Shown here piece after piece: positions 1 to 8,537 of a stretch of 32,733 nucleotides of DNA. Every line of letters begins with the position of its first letter. The stretch's first letter is position 1. Under the pieces are notes generated by a model that saw only the letters and a list, made by a program, of their open reading frames with translations, was not told the origin of the DNA and made no database searches. The DNA is from Thiotrichaceae bacterium UBA973 (GTDB taxonomy: Bacteria > Pseudomonadota > Gammaproteobacteria > Eutrophobiales > Eutrophobiaceae). The position numbers and the translations under genes are program-made. The stretch lies in contig DBBX01000024.1 in NCBI GenBank assembly GCA_002292815.1, forward strand, positions 1 through 32,733, in the 5' to 3' direction.

Positions 1-68
1 AAAAGGTTTTGACGACGTACACCACCCATAGGTTCTATTCCTTTTAAACTATTGTTGTTGATATAAAT

Positions 69-3000
69 ATGGCGATTCAAATTAATAAGAAATTAACAGT
101 AAGCGCAACCATATTGGTTTCGATTGTTGGGCTTTATGCACTATTGGGTTTTTTGATATTACCCTGGTATGTAAAAGATGCTTTGCCCGCATATGTTGAA
201 GAAGAGTTGCAACGTCAGCTTGTCATAGAAAAGATTCAATTCAACCCGTTTAACTTCAAACTTAATGTAAACAATATTGCCTTAAATGAAAGTAATCAGG
301 TGGCCATTGCGAGTTTGTCTGGTTTATTTGTTGATATTGATCTTAATCAGTTGCTCGACAAGACAATAAACATACCCACTATACGATTTAATGAACCACA
401 TATTGAATTAATTAATGACAAAACGGGTAGTCTAAATCTCGATCGACTTATCAAGTCATTCTCTCATGATAAAGACAGTGAGAATGAGGAATCGACATTA
501 AATATTATTTTTGAATCAATACAGATTAGACAGGGTAGTATTCTGGTGGTTGATAACGCGCAAGAAACGCCTGTTGTCTCCACAGTAAAAGATATCGACC
601 TTAGTTTTTCGAGTATCAGTACAATTCAGAAAGATGAAGGCGATTATCAGGCAAGTCTTGACCTGGATAAGAACACCAGGGTAAATATCAATGGCAGGTT
701 GACATTATTCCCATTGATGTCAGTTGGACAATTCGAGATTAATGATTTATCTGCGGAAAGTATAAACAGGTGGGTTAAGGATTCATTGCCCGTCGAGATA
801 CTTCGAAGTGATGCGACAATAAAGGGTCATTACAATGTGTTTTCAGATGCTAAAGGCGACGTATTATTTAGCATAGACGAGACTGATATAAAAATTAATG
901 ACATTTCGCTGAAGGATAAGCAATCAGAAGTATCGATTTCATTAAACGAACTGGATTTAAATGATCTTGCTTATTCCAGTGATAGTCAGACTGTCGAAGC
1001 AAAATCAATTTCACTCTCAGCTCTGGGTGTGCAGACAGAAGAACAGGAATTGACTGACATAGCTAAACTGTCGTTATCTGATATTCAATATAATATTGAA
1101 ACAGCAAGATTAAAATTGGCTGCTATAGGCCTAAGTGACTTAGACCTGATATTGAGAAAGGATGCAGTACCTCACTATCACCTTGGTCAAATTAAAATAA
1201 ATGAGATCACTTTTGATAATAAAGCTAATAAACTTGTTATAGGTAAAGTTGAATTAATCGAAAGCAAACTTACTGTGAATACAGATTCAACAGGCAGGTT
1301 CATTCCGCACAAGATTAATATTCGAAGTAAAATAAAAGCTAAAAGAGAACAGTCAAAGTTATATATTGAGTTAAGAGAGTTGCACATTGCGAACAGCTCG
1401 TTAGATTTGATTAGCCCGGATAACAAGACTGTCCCAGATACACTGCTAATGTTAGATAATATGGAACTAATGTCCAGTGAATTCGATCTATCTCAGAATA
1501 GATTTAAAATGGGAACACTTGAGTTGCTTGGCGCCAAACTTGGCTTGGCGATTAATAAAGATGGTGTGCTAAATATTCAACAATTATTTTCTACTGATGA
1601 AACAGCAGAAGCAATATCGCAGACAGAAGAACAGACTGCGAAAAAAATCAGTTTGGACAAGTTATTAACTAAAGGCATAGATATAGTATTAACCGACAAT
1701 TCGAATGAAACCGGGATAGATCATCACTTAAGTAATATCGATTTAGAGATGCAGGATTTTAGTAATGCTGAAAAGTCTCGCAGCGAACTCAGCATGAATG
1801 CGGTGTTAAATGATAATGGTCAAGTGATATTAGCCGGCTGGGTGGAACCTGAGACTGCAAAAGTTAATCTAGATTTAACGCTTGGTAATATTGCCTTAGC
1901 ATACTTGAGTCCATATGTTGAACACGATACGAATGTCTCTGTTGAATCGGGCGAATTAACATTTAAAGGAATAATAAGTAATAGTGCATCGGAAGCAGGA
2001 TGGTTGATCGACCAGGCCGAAGCGGAGCTAGACAACTTTTTGTTAAATGATCAACGCAACGGGTTGCCATTGATTGCTTTTACTAAATTACGCGTTGAAG
2101 ATATTGGTGTAACGACTTCACCATTAGCTGTTCGGATCGATAAACTAAAATTGAGCAAGCCATATATCAATGTACATATTGATGAGCAGCAGAATTTGAA
2201 TCTGGTGAGCGCGTTTATTAACAAAGAAAATGTGAGTGATAACACGGTCAGTCAGGAAACAAACACCAAATCAAGCTCCTCTTTTGCATTGGAAATAATA
2301 GAACTAGAGCAAGGCAACATGGATTTTGCAGATTTAAATATGAAGCCGAAGTTTTCAGTTTCAATAGATGAATTGAATGGAGTTGCTACAGGACTTAATT
2401 CAGCGCCAGAGCGCTATACCTCATTAAACCTAGACGGACGTGTGAATGAATTTGGTTCTGTTGCGATAACGGGTGAATTACAACCATATGATTATCGTAA
2501 GCAGAGCGAAATCAATTTGCAGTTTCGTAATATAAGTACCAATAGTCTCTCTCAATACGCAGCAAAATATGCTGGTCGTCAGATAAAATCTGGGAGCTTA
2601 TCATTAACACTTGATTATAAACTTGCAAACAACAAGTTAAACGGTAGCAATAACATTATATTAGAAAGTCTTGTGCTAGGAGAAAAGGTCAGTAGTCCAG
2701 ACGCAATGGATCTCCCTTTAGATATGGCGCTTAGTTTATTGCAGGATAGTGATGGCAAGATTGATATAAATGTACCCTTGAAGGGCGATTTAGAGCACCC
2801 TGGTTTCGAAATTAAATCAGTGATTCAAAAAGCTATAGGTAATTTATTAGGCGGTATTGTTACCGCACCATTTAAATTTATTGGTTCATTGTTTGATATT
2901 GATGGAGAGGAGTTAAAGCTAATAAACTTTAAACCGGGTCAGTCTAAGATAATGCCGCCGGAAGCAGAAAAACTGGCGGCCCTGGGTAAAGCGTTATTAG

Positions 3001-3485
3001 AGCGACCCGCATTAATATTAGTCATTAGTGGCGCATATGATGCTAAAAGTGACAGCCTTGCCTTAGGACGAAAGGCTGTGCTCAATGATATTAGTAAAGC
3101 AACAGAAGATGAAACATTCACGCTGAATTACTCAGAACCTAAAATAAGAGATGCGATAGATGAACTTGCGGAGCAGCGGATTGATAAAGAGGTCATGATA
3201 AAATTGAAAGAAAAGACAGCTATCGAACCAGAAGCAGATGAATCCTCAGCGAGGACAACGTATTACAAAGAGTTATTCACCAGGTTAGCTGCAATGGCAG
3301 CAACGACCATTGATAAATCTGCATTGGAATTATTAGCAAGAGACAGAGTAAATAGCATCACAGACTACATAAAACAAATAGATTTATCATTAGCAGAACG
3401 GATAAAGTTTGCAGATGAGTTTAGTGTTGTAAAATCCGAAAAAGAACTAGTCAGTGTTACTCTGGAAATAGATGCAGTTAAGTAA
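69..3485 (+). CDS. DUF748 AsmA-like envelope protein, 1138 aa
   Basis: A very large protein with one N-terminal transmembrane segment (about residues 14-35), then about 1,000 residues of alternating beta strands rich in Asn, Asp, Ser and Leu. This is the pattern of the DUF748 family, which belongs to the AsmA-like/TamB-like group of inner-membrane-anchored periplasmic proteins linked to envelope lipid homeostasis. The conserved DUF748 C-terminal part is visible: an amphipathic stretch near residues 925-950, then a 'FKPGQSKIMPPEAEKL' segment followed by a charged helical tail. The ATG lacks a good Shine-Dalgarno sequence. The gene stands alone, with a cold shock gene converging from downstream. 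The family call is firm; the molecular role is inferred from relatives only. Confidence 0.88.
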   Translation: MAIQINKKLTVSATILVSIVGLYALLGFLILPWYVKDALPAYVEEELQRQLVIEKIQFNPFNFKLNVNNIALNESNQVAIASLSGLFVDIDLNQLLDKTINIPTIRFNEPHIELINDKTGSLNLDRLIKSFSHDKDSENEESTLNIIFESIQIRQGSILVVDNAQETPVVSTVKDIDLSFSSISTIQKDEGDYQASLDLDKNTRVNINGRLTLFPLMSVGQFEINDLSAESINRWVKDSLPVEILRSDATIKGHYNVFSDAKGDVLFSIDETDIKINDISLKDKQSEVSISLNELDLNDLAYSSDSQTVEAKSISLSALGVQTEEQELTDIAKLSLSDIQYNIETARLKLAAIGLSDLDLILRKDAVPHYHLGQIKINEITFDNKANKLVIGKVELIESKLTVNTDSTGRFIPHKINIRSKIKAKREQSKLYIELRELHIANSSLDLISPDNKTVPDTLLMLDNMELMSSEFDLSQNRFKMGTLELLGAKLGLAINKDGVLNIQQLFSTDETAEAISQTEEQTAKKISLDKLLTKGIDIVLTDNSNETGIDHHLSNIDLEMQDFSNAEKSRSELSMNAVLNDNGQVILAGWVEPETAKVNLDLTLGNIALAYLSPYVEHDTNVSVESGELTFKGIISNSASEAGWLIDQAEAELDNFLLNDQRNGLPLIAFTKLRVEDIGVTTSPLAVRIDKLKLSKPYINVHIDEQQNLNLVSAFINKENVSDNTVSQETNTKSSSSFALEIIELEQGNMDFADLNMKPKFSVSIDELNGVATGLNSAPERYTSLNLDGRVNEFGSVAITGELQPYDYRKQSEINLQFRNISTNSLSQYAAKYAGRQIKSGSLSLTLDYKLANNKLNGSNNIILESLVLGEKVSSPDAMDLPLDMALSLLQDSDGKIDINVPLKGDLEHPGFEIKSVIQKAIGNLLGGIVTAPFKFIGSLFDIDGEELKLINFKPGQSKIMPPEAEKLAALGKALLERPALILVISGAYDAKSDSLALGRKAVLNDISKATEDETFTLNYSEPKIRDAIDELAEQRIDKEVMIKLKEKTAIEPEADESSARTTYYKELFTRLAAMAATTIDKSALELLARDRVNSITDYIKQIDLSLAERIKFADEFSVVKSEKELVSVTLEIDAVK

Positions 3486-3528
3486 ACATAAAAGTAGACA
3501 TTAACGCTTAACGAAGCCGCACATCAAT

Positions 3529-3602
3529 GCGTTTACTTACTTTAGTTAAATAATAGAGGCCAGGGTCTGGCTATCAGTCATCGTTCCGTTAATTGTAAAC
3601 GC
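3529..3602. repeat. Nested inverted repeat downstream of the DUF748 gene
   Basis: An 8-bp inverted repeat, GCGTTTAC (3529-3536) and GTAAACGC (3595-3602), encloses a smaller hairpin GCCAG-ggt-CTGGC (3559-3571). There is no T-run right after it on either strand, so it is not a typical intrinsic terminator. It may limit read-through or protect the 3' end of the DUF748 mRNA. Function is unknown. Confidence 0.4.
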
Positions 3603-3626
3603 TTGGAAAGGATGAAGGGATGGAAA

Positions 3627-3653
3627 TAAAAAAGCCCCGCGATTAGCGAGGCT
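3627..3653 (-). terminator. Intrinsic terminator of the first cold shock gene
   Basis: On the minus strand the stem AGCCTCGC / GCGGGGCT (one G-U wobble) closes a 5-nt loop and is followed by TTTTTT. The second cold shock gene has an almost identical terminator at 14407-14432. Confidence 0.9.
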
Positions 3654-3660
3654 TTCAGAC

Positions 3661-3712
3661 TTTGTTCGGCTTTGGCTTCCTGCGTCGCTCGACTACCTAC
3701 ATCCATGTAGGC
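3661..3712. repeat. Inserted repeat with hairpin in the cold shock 3' region
   Basis: The two cold shock loci align well up to their terminators, but this copy has about 50 extra bases between the terminator and the shared AAAACTGTCTAG block. The extra segment is GC-richer than its surroundings and ends in the perfect hairpin CCTACAT-cc-ATGTAGG (3696-3711). Its composition recalls short dispersed intergenic repeats of gammaproteobacteria. A hairpin with the same ACATCCATGT core lies at 8405-8418. Confidence 0.5.
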
Positions 3713-3734
3713 AAAAACTGTCTAGTTTGGTCTA

Positions 3735-3935
3735 TTATGCAACCACGTTGATTGCACTAGGTCCTTTATCGCCTTGCTCGGTATCAAAGTTTACACTTTG
3801 ACCTTCAGCAAGTGATTTGAAGCCTTCCGCTTTGATAGCGCTATGATGAACGAACACATCAGCGCTGCCATCAGAAGGTGATATAAAACCAAAACCTTTA
3901 CTATCGTTAAACCATTTTACTGTACCTGTAGCCAT
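3735..3935 (-). CDS. CspA-family cold shock protein, 66 aa
   Basis: A single cold shock domain, an OB-fold nucleic-acid-binding protein that acts as RNA chaperone or antiterminator. RNP1 (KGFGFIS) and RNP2 (DVFVHHS) are both intact, and the length is normal for the family. A Shine-Dalgarno AGAGG lies about 7 nt before the ATG. The gene is monocistronic: a long leader precedes it and an intrinsic terminator follows. It is a close paralogue of the copy at 14460-14663. Whether it is cold-inducible or constitutive cannot be read from the protein, but the conserved leader suggests post-transcriptional control. Confidence 0.96.
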   Translation of the reverse strand: MATGTVKWFNDSKGFGFISPSDGSADVFVHHSAIKAEGFKSLAEGQSVNFDTEQGDKGPSAINVVA

Positions 3936-4090
3936 TTTGAGTTACCTCTTTAATTTATTAAAAAAACAATGTATTAGCATGCTAGTTGTTGTGGATTTAC
4001 TACTACGGGAGGAGCTGCTGTTTTACACTGCGAGGAACTACCGGGTACCGCTACAAAAATATTACTAATGATCTCACCATATAGTATTTC
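3936..4090 (-). promoter_or_regulatory. Cold shock gene 1 promoter and about 140-nt leader
   Basis: Between the ATG and a candidate -10 (TACTAT, minus strand, 4081-4086) lies a leader conserved with the second cold shock locus. Shared blocks include ATTAGTAA, TTTGTAGCGG, a CCCGGTAGTT-like block, TCCACAACAA and GCATGCTAATACATTGTT. Conservation at two loci of a long non-coding leader is typical of cspA mRNAs, where the 5' UTR folds differently with temperature. The promoter position is inferred from the alignment of the two loci. Confidence 0.65.
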
Positions 4091-4138
4091 GTAGAGAAAG
4101 ACCATCTTTATAACTTGAAACAGGTGACTTCCAAGTGT

Positions 4139-4161
4139 AAGTGGTGTCAGATCACGCTTTT
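4139..4161. repeat. Dispersed GGTCAGA-type repeat, copy 1
   Basis: A 23-nt element that starts AAGTGGTGTCAGATCAC and ends in TTTT. It matches the copy at 6412-6434 at 19 of 23 positions and is related to 13792-13814. With copy 2 it brackets ygiQ as a direct repeat. The GGGGTCAGA core recalls REP-like elements mobilised by RAYT (Y1) transposases. No such transposase lies in the window. Confidence 0.5.
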
Positions 4162-4230
4162 AAAGTCGCCAAATCAAGATTATAGCGGGCAGGCCTAGTT
4201 ATTGGCCTTATCCCCGCTAATTATGATTAT

Positions 4231-6375
4231 TTATCTTCTTGTAGGTTTTTTACGTCGTCCTGTATTGGAACGCGTCTTATGGTGGTTCGCCGCTCGAGAA
4301 TATTCTGGTGCAGGAACGAGTTGGTTTTCACCATCACCGATTAATTCAGATTTATTCATTGCTTTTAAAGCTGTGCGTATCACGTCCCAATTTTTTGGAT
4401 CATGATAACGAAGAAAAGCCTTTTGTAGACGTCGCTGATCCAGTTCTTTTGGCACAAACACCTTTTCACTTTTATACCTGACCTTTTTCAAAGGATTCTT
4501 TTCAGAATGATACATGGCTGTTGCCATCGCCATTGGTGAAGGGTAGAACGTTTGTACTTGATCAAGTTCAAAATCATTCTTTTTCAACCACATCGCTAAA
4601 TTCAGCATGTCTTCATTTTCTGAACCGGGATGTGCGGCAATGAAATAGGGAATTAAATATTGCTTTTTACCGGCTTCTTTTGAAAACTTTTCGAACATCT
4701 GTTTGAATTCATCGTAGCTGCCCATGCCCGGCTTCATCATCTTACTCAATACACCTTCTTCGCTATGTTCCGGTGCAATCTTGAGATAGCCACCCACATG
4801 ATGCGTTACCAGTTCCTTCACATACTCAGGATCTTTTACTGCTAAATCGTAGCGCAGACCGGAGGCGACCATGACGCGTTTAACGCCCTTTATTGCCCGA
4901 GCCTTTCGATACAAGGATGTTGTTTCACTATGATCCGTTTTTAGATTTTTACATACAGAAGGATAGACACAGGAGAGTCGACGGCAATTCGCTTGAATCT
5001 CATCATCTTTACAATTCAGATGATACATATTTGCTGTTGGTCCACCAAGATCAGAAATAGTGCCTGTGAAGCCAGGCACTTTATCGCGGATATCTTCGAT
5101 CTCTTTCAATACTGATTCTTGTGAACGACTTTGGATAATGCGACCTTCATGTTCGGTAATAGAACAAAAGGTACAACCACCAAAACAACCACGCATGATG
5201 TTGACTGAAAAACGGATCATGTCATACGCGGGAATTTTTGCGTCACCGTATTTGGGGTGCGGCTTACGTTGGTAGGGAAATGCAAACACTGCATCCATTT
5301 CTTCTGTGGTTAACGGTATTGGCGGTAAATTTATTAAGACGTCTTTCGACCCATGCCGTTGTACCAAAGGTCGTGCATTATGTGGGTTTGATTCCAGATG
5401 TAATATGCGCGAAGTGTGTGCATACAAGGCAGAATCATTACGGACTTTTTCGAAAGAGGGTAGGCGGATATAGGTTTTTTCTAAGTCCAACTTTTGTTTG
5501 CTGGCCAAAGGCATCGGAATTATTTTTATTTCCTTTACCTCATCCACCTTATTCTTACCGGCTTCATTTTTTGTAGCGCAGCTTTCATTCGTTGTTGGGC
5601 TATGATCGTAATCATAGGGGTTTTTATTCCCGGCGACTTCTTTTGGCCACATACTGGGCCAATCAATTCGACTGGAATCGATCTCAGTCCAGTCTTCTGG
5701 CATGTGTTCTCGAATAATGGCAGTGCCCCGAATATTGCCAAGTTCTTCGATCTTCACGCCGCGGGATATTTTATGCGTTAATTCCACAATGGCGCGTTCG
5801 GCGTTACCGAACAGTAAAATGTCTGCTGCCGAATCAATCAATACAGATTTTCTAACCTTATCGCTCCAGTAATCATAATGCGCAATACGCCGCAGGCTCG
5901 CTTCAATACCGCCAATAACAATAGGAGTATCTTTGTAAGCCTCTTTGCAACGTTGGCTATACACAATAACTGAGCGATCTGGTCGCTTAGCGGGCTCGCC
6001 ATCTGGCGTATAAGCATCATTACTACGGAAACGCAGATCGGCGGTATAACGATTAATCAAGGAATCCATATTCCCTGCGGTAACGCCAAAATAAAGATTT
6101 GGCTCACCCAACTGCATAAAATCATCGGTATTTTGCCAATCAGGTTGTGAAATAATACCGACACGAAAACCCTGTGATTCAAGCAAACGTCCCATCACCG
6201 CCATACCAAAACTCGGGTGATCGATATAGGCATCGCCAGTAACCAAAATAATGTCACAACTATCCCAGCCCAATTGGTCCATCTCTGCACGCGACATCGG
6301 CAAATACGGTGCAATGCCATAGCATTCAGCCCAATAGGTTGGATAAGATAAAAGGTCTTTTGCTTGAGTTCTCAT
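4231..6375 (-). CDS. ygiQ: YgiQ family radical SAM protein (UPF0313)
   Basis: A radical S-adenosylmethionine enzyme of unknown substrate, very similar along its length to the E. coli YgiQ sequence as I recall it. The N-terminal block contains 'MDQLGWDSCDIILVTGDAYIDHP' features and a B12-binding-like region. The [4Fe-4S]-ligating CxxxCxxC is CFGGCTFC near residues 394-401 of the ATG form, followed by SITEHEGRIIQSRS and the SDLGGPTANMY motif. A further Cys group (CRRLSCVYPSVC) and a basic, low-complexity C-terminus are also typical. Start choice: ATG at 6375, or an in-frame TTG at 6399 that adds 8 residues (VTLIRP resembles the E. coli N-terminus). Neither has a clear ribosome-binding site. Confidence 0.95.
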   Translation of the reverse strand: MRTQAKDLLSYPTYWAECYGIAPYLPMSRAEMDQLGWDSCDIILVTGDAYIDHPSFGMAVMGRLLESQGFRVGIISQPDWQNTDDFMQLGEPNLYFGVTAGNMDSLINRYTADLRFRSNDAYTPDGEPAKRPDRSVIVYSQRCKEAYKDTPIVIGGIEASLRRIAHYDYWSDKVRKSVLIDSAADILLFGNAERAIVELTHKISRGVKIEELGNIRGTAIIREHMPEDWTEIDSSRIDWPSMWPKEVAGNKNPYDYDHSPTTNESCATKNEAGKNKVDEVKEIKIIPMPLASKQKLDLEKTYIRLPSFEKVRNDSALYAHTSRILHLESNPHNARPLVQRHGSKDVLINLPPIPLTTEEMDAVFAFPYQRKPHPKYGDAKIPAYDMIRFSVNIMRGCFGGCTFCSITEHEGRIIQSRSQESVLKEIEDIRDKVPGFTGTISDLGGPTANMYHLNCKDDEIQANCRRLSCVYPSVCKNLKTDHSETTSLYRKARAIKGVKRVMVASGLRYDLAVKDPEYVKELVTHHVGGYLKIAPEHSEEGVLSKMMKPGMGSYDEFKQMFEKFSKEAGKKQYLIPYFIAAHPGSENEDMLNLAMWLKKNDFELDQVQTFYPSPMAMATAMYHSEKNPLKKVRYKSEKVFVPKELDQRRLQKAFLRYHDPKNWDVIRTALKAMNKSELIGDGENQLVPAPEYSRAANHHKTRSNTGRRKKPTRR

Positions 6376-6411
6376 GATCGGTCTAATTAACGTTACCAAT
6401 TTAATTCTAAT

Positions 6412-6434
6412 AAGTGGGGTCAGATGACAGTTTT
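6412..6434. repeat. Dispersed GGTCAGA-type repeat, copy 2
   Basis: A 23-nt element, AAGTGGGGTCAGATGACAG then TTTT, between the broken NUDIX gene and ygiQ. It is the best representative of the three-copy family described at 4139 and 13792. It lies in the putative ygiQ promoter/leader region and touches the original stop codon region of the NUDIX gene. Confidence 0.55.
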
Positions 6435-6875
6435 TTATGCGCCTTTTATTTTTTTGATTTTATCGCAGGCAAGTTTGACTATCTTAGCATGATCAAAGGC
6501 CAGTAACGGTAGTTGATTGATATCAAACCAATCAGCTGCTGCTGCATCTGATGCAGCATTAACATTAATTTCAGCTGGGATTGACGCAGTGTAGACAACG
6601 GTGATCACACGCTATCGCGGGTCGCGTTCGGGTGCGCCAAAGGTGTGGAGTTGATCGATATCGCCAACGGTTATTCCGGTTTCTTCTTCTAGTTCTCGTC
6701 GTGCCGCAGTTTCCAAATCTTCATCAATATCTACAAAACCGCCAGGTAGTGCCCATTCCCCTCGATGCGGTTCATTTGCGCGTTGGATCAAGAGTAGTTT
6801 CAGCGGCTTTCTTTCTTGAGTAAACACAGCAATATCAACGGTGACAGCTGGGTGGGGGTATTCGTAACTGTACAT
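6435..6875 (-). pseudogene. NUDIX hydrolase interrupted by an in-frame amber codon
   Basis: The reading frame is open for 146 codons except for one TAG at 6612-6614. The first 87 residues carry a perfect Nudix box (G46 to I68, matching GX5EX7REUXEEXGU) and the RDPR motif of the ADP-ribose-pyrophosphatase-like group. After the TAG the same frame continues RVITVVYT and ADWFDINQLPLLAFDHAKI, the normal C-terminal strand and helix. Relatives usually have Gly or Glu at the stop position, and Glu GAG to TAG is a single change. Without read-through the product lacks 58 residues and is probably inactive. A base-calling error is the simplest alternative. It precedes ygiQ on the same strand. Confidence 0.85.
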
Positions 6876-6929
6876 AATGCTTGGTTCTAATCTATTTTTG
6901 TTATATTAGTTTTTATGGATTATATGACT

Positions 6930-6960
6930 TGATTAAAAGGGACAGAGACCCTTAATAAAA
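6930..6960. repeat. Small GGGACAGA hairpin element
   Basis: AAGGG-acagaga-CCCTT forms a 5-bp hairpin in the divergent intergenic region between the NUDIX gene and the zinc-ribbon gene. The GGGACAGA core is of a kind seen in REP-like intergenic elements, which is an inference from pattern only. Confidence 0.3.
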
Positions 6961-7062
6961 GCTTTATGTCTTGATCTCGAACAAAAACATTACCTATTAT
7001 ACGGTATATATTCATTAAAGATTAATACTCGTTTTACGGTGTGAATTAAAGGCAGTAGAGTC

Positions 7063-7146
7063 ATGTCAGGAGCGAAGACTGAGCAATTACCGAGCGCCTC
7101 TTTTATAAAGAAGCCCAGCTGGGTAAAGGAGTTGGCTTTTAAGTAA
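7063..7146 (+). CDS. Possible 27-aa small ORF
   Basis: An ATG at 7063 preceded by AAGG (about 10 nt) opens a 27-codon frame rich in Lys, Ser and Pro (ends KKPSWVKELAFK). It lies 31 nt before the zinc-ribbon gene, in the same direction. No family is recognised; it may be a leader peptide or chance. It is the only coding potential seen in the 302-bp gap 6876-7177. Confidence 0.22.
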   Translation: MSGAKTEQLPSASFIKKPSWVKELAFK

Positions 7147-7177
7147 CGTGAACATATAAAGACAAGGGAGAGAGAAT

Positions 7178-7549
7178 ATGCAATGCCCTAAATGCGATGC
7201 TGAAATGGAAGATGTTGAAATCTATAACGTGATAGTAAAACGTTGCACTTCCTGTAAAGGTCTATGGTTTGATCATGCTAAACATGAATTTCTGAGAGAT
7301 CAGGAAGATGCAGACGAAATCGATACAGGAGATCCGGAATTCGGCAAGGTGTTCGATAAAAAAGGCGATATATCTTGTCCGGGCTGTTCAGCAACGATGA
7401 TAAAAATGGTTGCTGTTGATCAACCTCATATTCATTATGAAAGTTGTAGCCAATGCTTTTCAGTCTTCTTTGATGCAGGTGAATTTAAAGACTTTGTCGT
7501 AAAAGATATCTTCAGTTTCTTCAAAGACCTGATGGCCAAAGAAAGATAA
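7178..7549 (+). CDS. Zinc-ribbon (zf-TFIIB) protein, 123 aa
   Basis: Two zinc-ribbon modules, each with two CxxC pairs: C3/C6 with C23/C26, and C67/C70 with C90/C93. The first has the CKGLWFD signature of the Zf-TFIIB family, and the second a degenerate version (CFSVFFDAGEF). An acidic linker separates them. These small proteins are presumed zinc-binding, but their role in bacteria is unknown. A good Shine-Dalgarno (GGGAGAG) precedes the ATG. The next gene begins 21 nt downstream, so they may be co-transcribed. A broken single-ribbon paralogue remains at 28588-28677. Confidence 0.85.
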   Translation: MQCPKCDAEMEDVEIYNVIVKRCTSCKGLWFDHAKHEFLRDQEDADEIDTGDPEFGKVFDKKGDISCPGCSATMIKMVAVDQPHIHYESCSQCFSVFFDAGEFKDFVVKDIFSFFKDLMAKER

Positions 7550-7570
7550 TTCTTAATTGAGAAAGAAACT

Positions 7571-8047
7571 ATGCAAATAGTTAAAAACCCCTTATTAAGC
7601 CTTACACTATCAATAATAATTACCAGTGTAGTTGCTTATTTTGGGAACGTCTATTTTAGATCAAATGCTGCTCAATCAACATCAGCTAGCAATCAAGAAA
7701 ATTCTAAAGAAGAAACAATAGAGTCAGTCTTAAGAAATCTGGAGATTGAAGTTATTAATTTGAATCATGGCTTGCCAAAAATCATAGATGAGGATACCAG
7801 GGTTGACAGCATATCGGTGGAACCTGGGCCCAGATTGCTGACTAAATATACTTATACAACATTTTCAACTGAAGAATTTGATATGGAAGTATTCAATAAA
7901 AGAGTGAAGAAGATTATAAAAAAGAGTATTTGTGACAATGATGAAATAATGGAGAGAATGAAATTGGGTTTGATTTACAGCTATGAGTTTTCTGGTAATG
8001 ATAACATTAAGCTAGCGACTGCTGAATTTGAGATTAATGATTGTTAA
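7571..8047 (+). CDS. Unknown membrane-anchored protein, 158 aa
   Basis: No family recognised. Residues about 7-28 are a hydrophobic segment, so the protein is probably anchored in the inner membrane with about 125 residues outside. The soluble part is acidic and Lys-rich, has two cysteines (one near the end, NDC), and mixed helix/strand composition. The start has GAGAAAG just upstream. It follows the zinc-ribbon gene by 21 nt and precedes another membrane protein, so the three may form a small operon. Confidence 0.7.
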   Translation: MQIVKNPLLSLTLSIIITSVVAYFGNVYFRSNAAQSTSASNQENSKEETIESVLRNLEIEVINLNHGLPKIIDEDTRVDSISVEPGPRLLTKYTYTTFSTEEFDMEVFNKRVKKIIKKSICDNDEIMERMKLGLIYSYEFSGNDNIKLATAEFEINDC

Positions 8048-8155
8048 TAAAACCTTTAAATTAAAGTGAAATTGAAATTGAAATTGATGGTCACAAGCAT
8101 GATTGAGGGTAAGTCATCTTTGGTAAATGTAGGGAGGTCAAGTAGTTTACTGCCC

Positions 8156-8392
8156 ATGGACATACTGAAAATAGTAGAAAAAGTAGGCCAGTTTCTGGGA
8201 AAATTATTTTTATACAGTGCTTATAGTTGTATAGGGCTGGGTTTCATATGGATGTTTTTTATTGCACCGGCAGTTATGATGTCAACACGGTTTGGATGGG
8301 GATGGGGCGTTGCATGGATGTCGGTTCTTCCGTTTCTTGCCTATATAGGTAGGAATATGTGGCTTCCGGCTAAGTGGAGACGTCAAAATTAA
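8156..8392 (+). CDS. Small integral membrane protein, 78 aa
   Basis: No family recognised. From the ATG at 8156 the protein has an amphipathic start and then two hydrophobic segments (around residues 12-40 and 46-62) separated by a Gly/Trp-rich turn (GWGWGVAWM), and ends with a basic tail. The frame is open further upstream, to a GTG at 8066, which would add 30 polar residues. The only strong Shine-Dalgarno (AGGGAGG, 8131-8137) sits 18 nt before the ATG at 8156, so the true start is uncertain. Confidence 0.5.
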   Translation: MDILKIVEKVGQFLGKLFLYSAYSCIGLGFIWMFFIAPAVMMSTRFGWGWGVAWMSVLPFLAYIGRNMWLPAKWRRQN

Positions 8393-8404
8393 TGGGTCTC
8401 TTGA

Positions 8405-8418
8405 TGACATCCATGTCA
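8405..8418. repeat. ACATCCATGT-core hairpin
   Basis: TGACAT-cc-ATGTCA, a perfect 6-bp inverted repeat just after the small membrane protein gene. Its core is the same as the hairpin in the cold shock 3' insertion (3696-3711). The flanking 100 bases are GC-richer than the region and hold a second inverted repeat, CACACC/GGTGTG (8456-8474). No gene is visible in 8393-8537. Confidence 0.35.
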
Positions 8419-8537
8419 ACACGCACCCTAGCGCATATCCTACGGTAACATTTTTCACACCTCCCAAGGGTGTGCCGAGGTCCATGCAGCTCGGTCAGGG
8501 TCTTTTAAAATCGCAGTAATTATTTAGAGATATAAAC

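Noticed and set aside
5060..5781. Several plus-strand frames of 70-110 codons inside ygiQ
   Set aside because: They are antisense to a highly conserved radical SAM gene and have no family features or ribosome sites.
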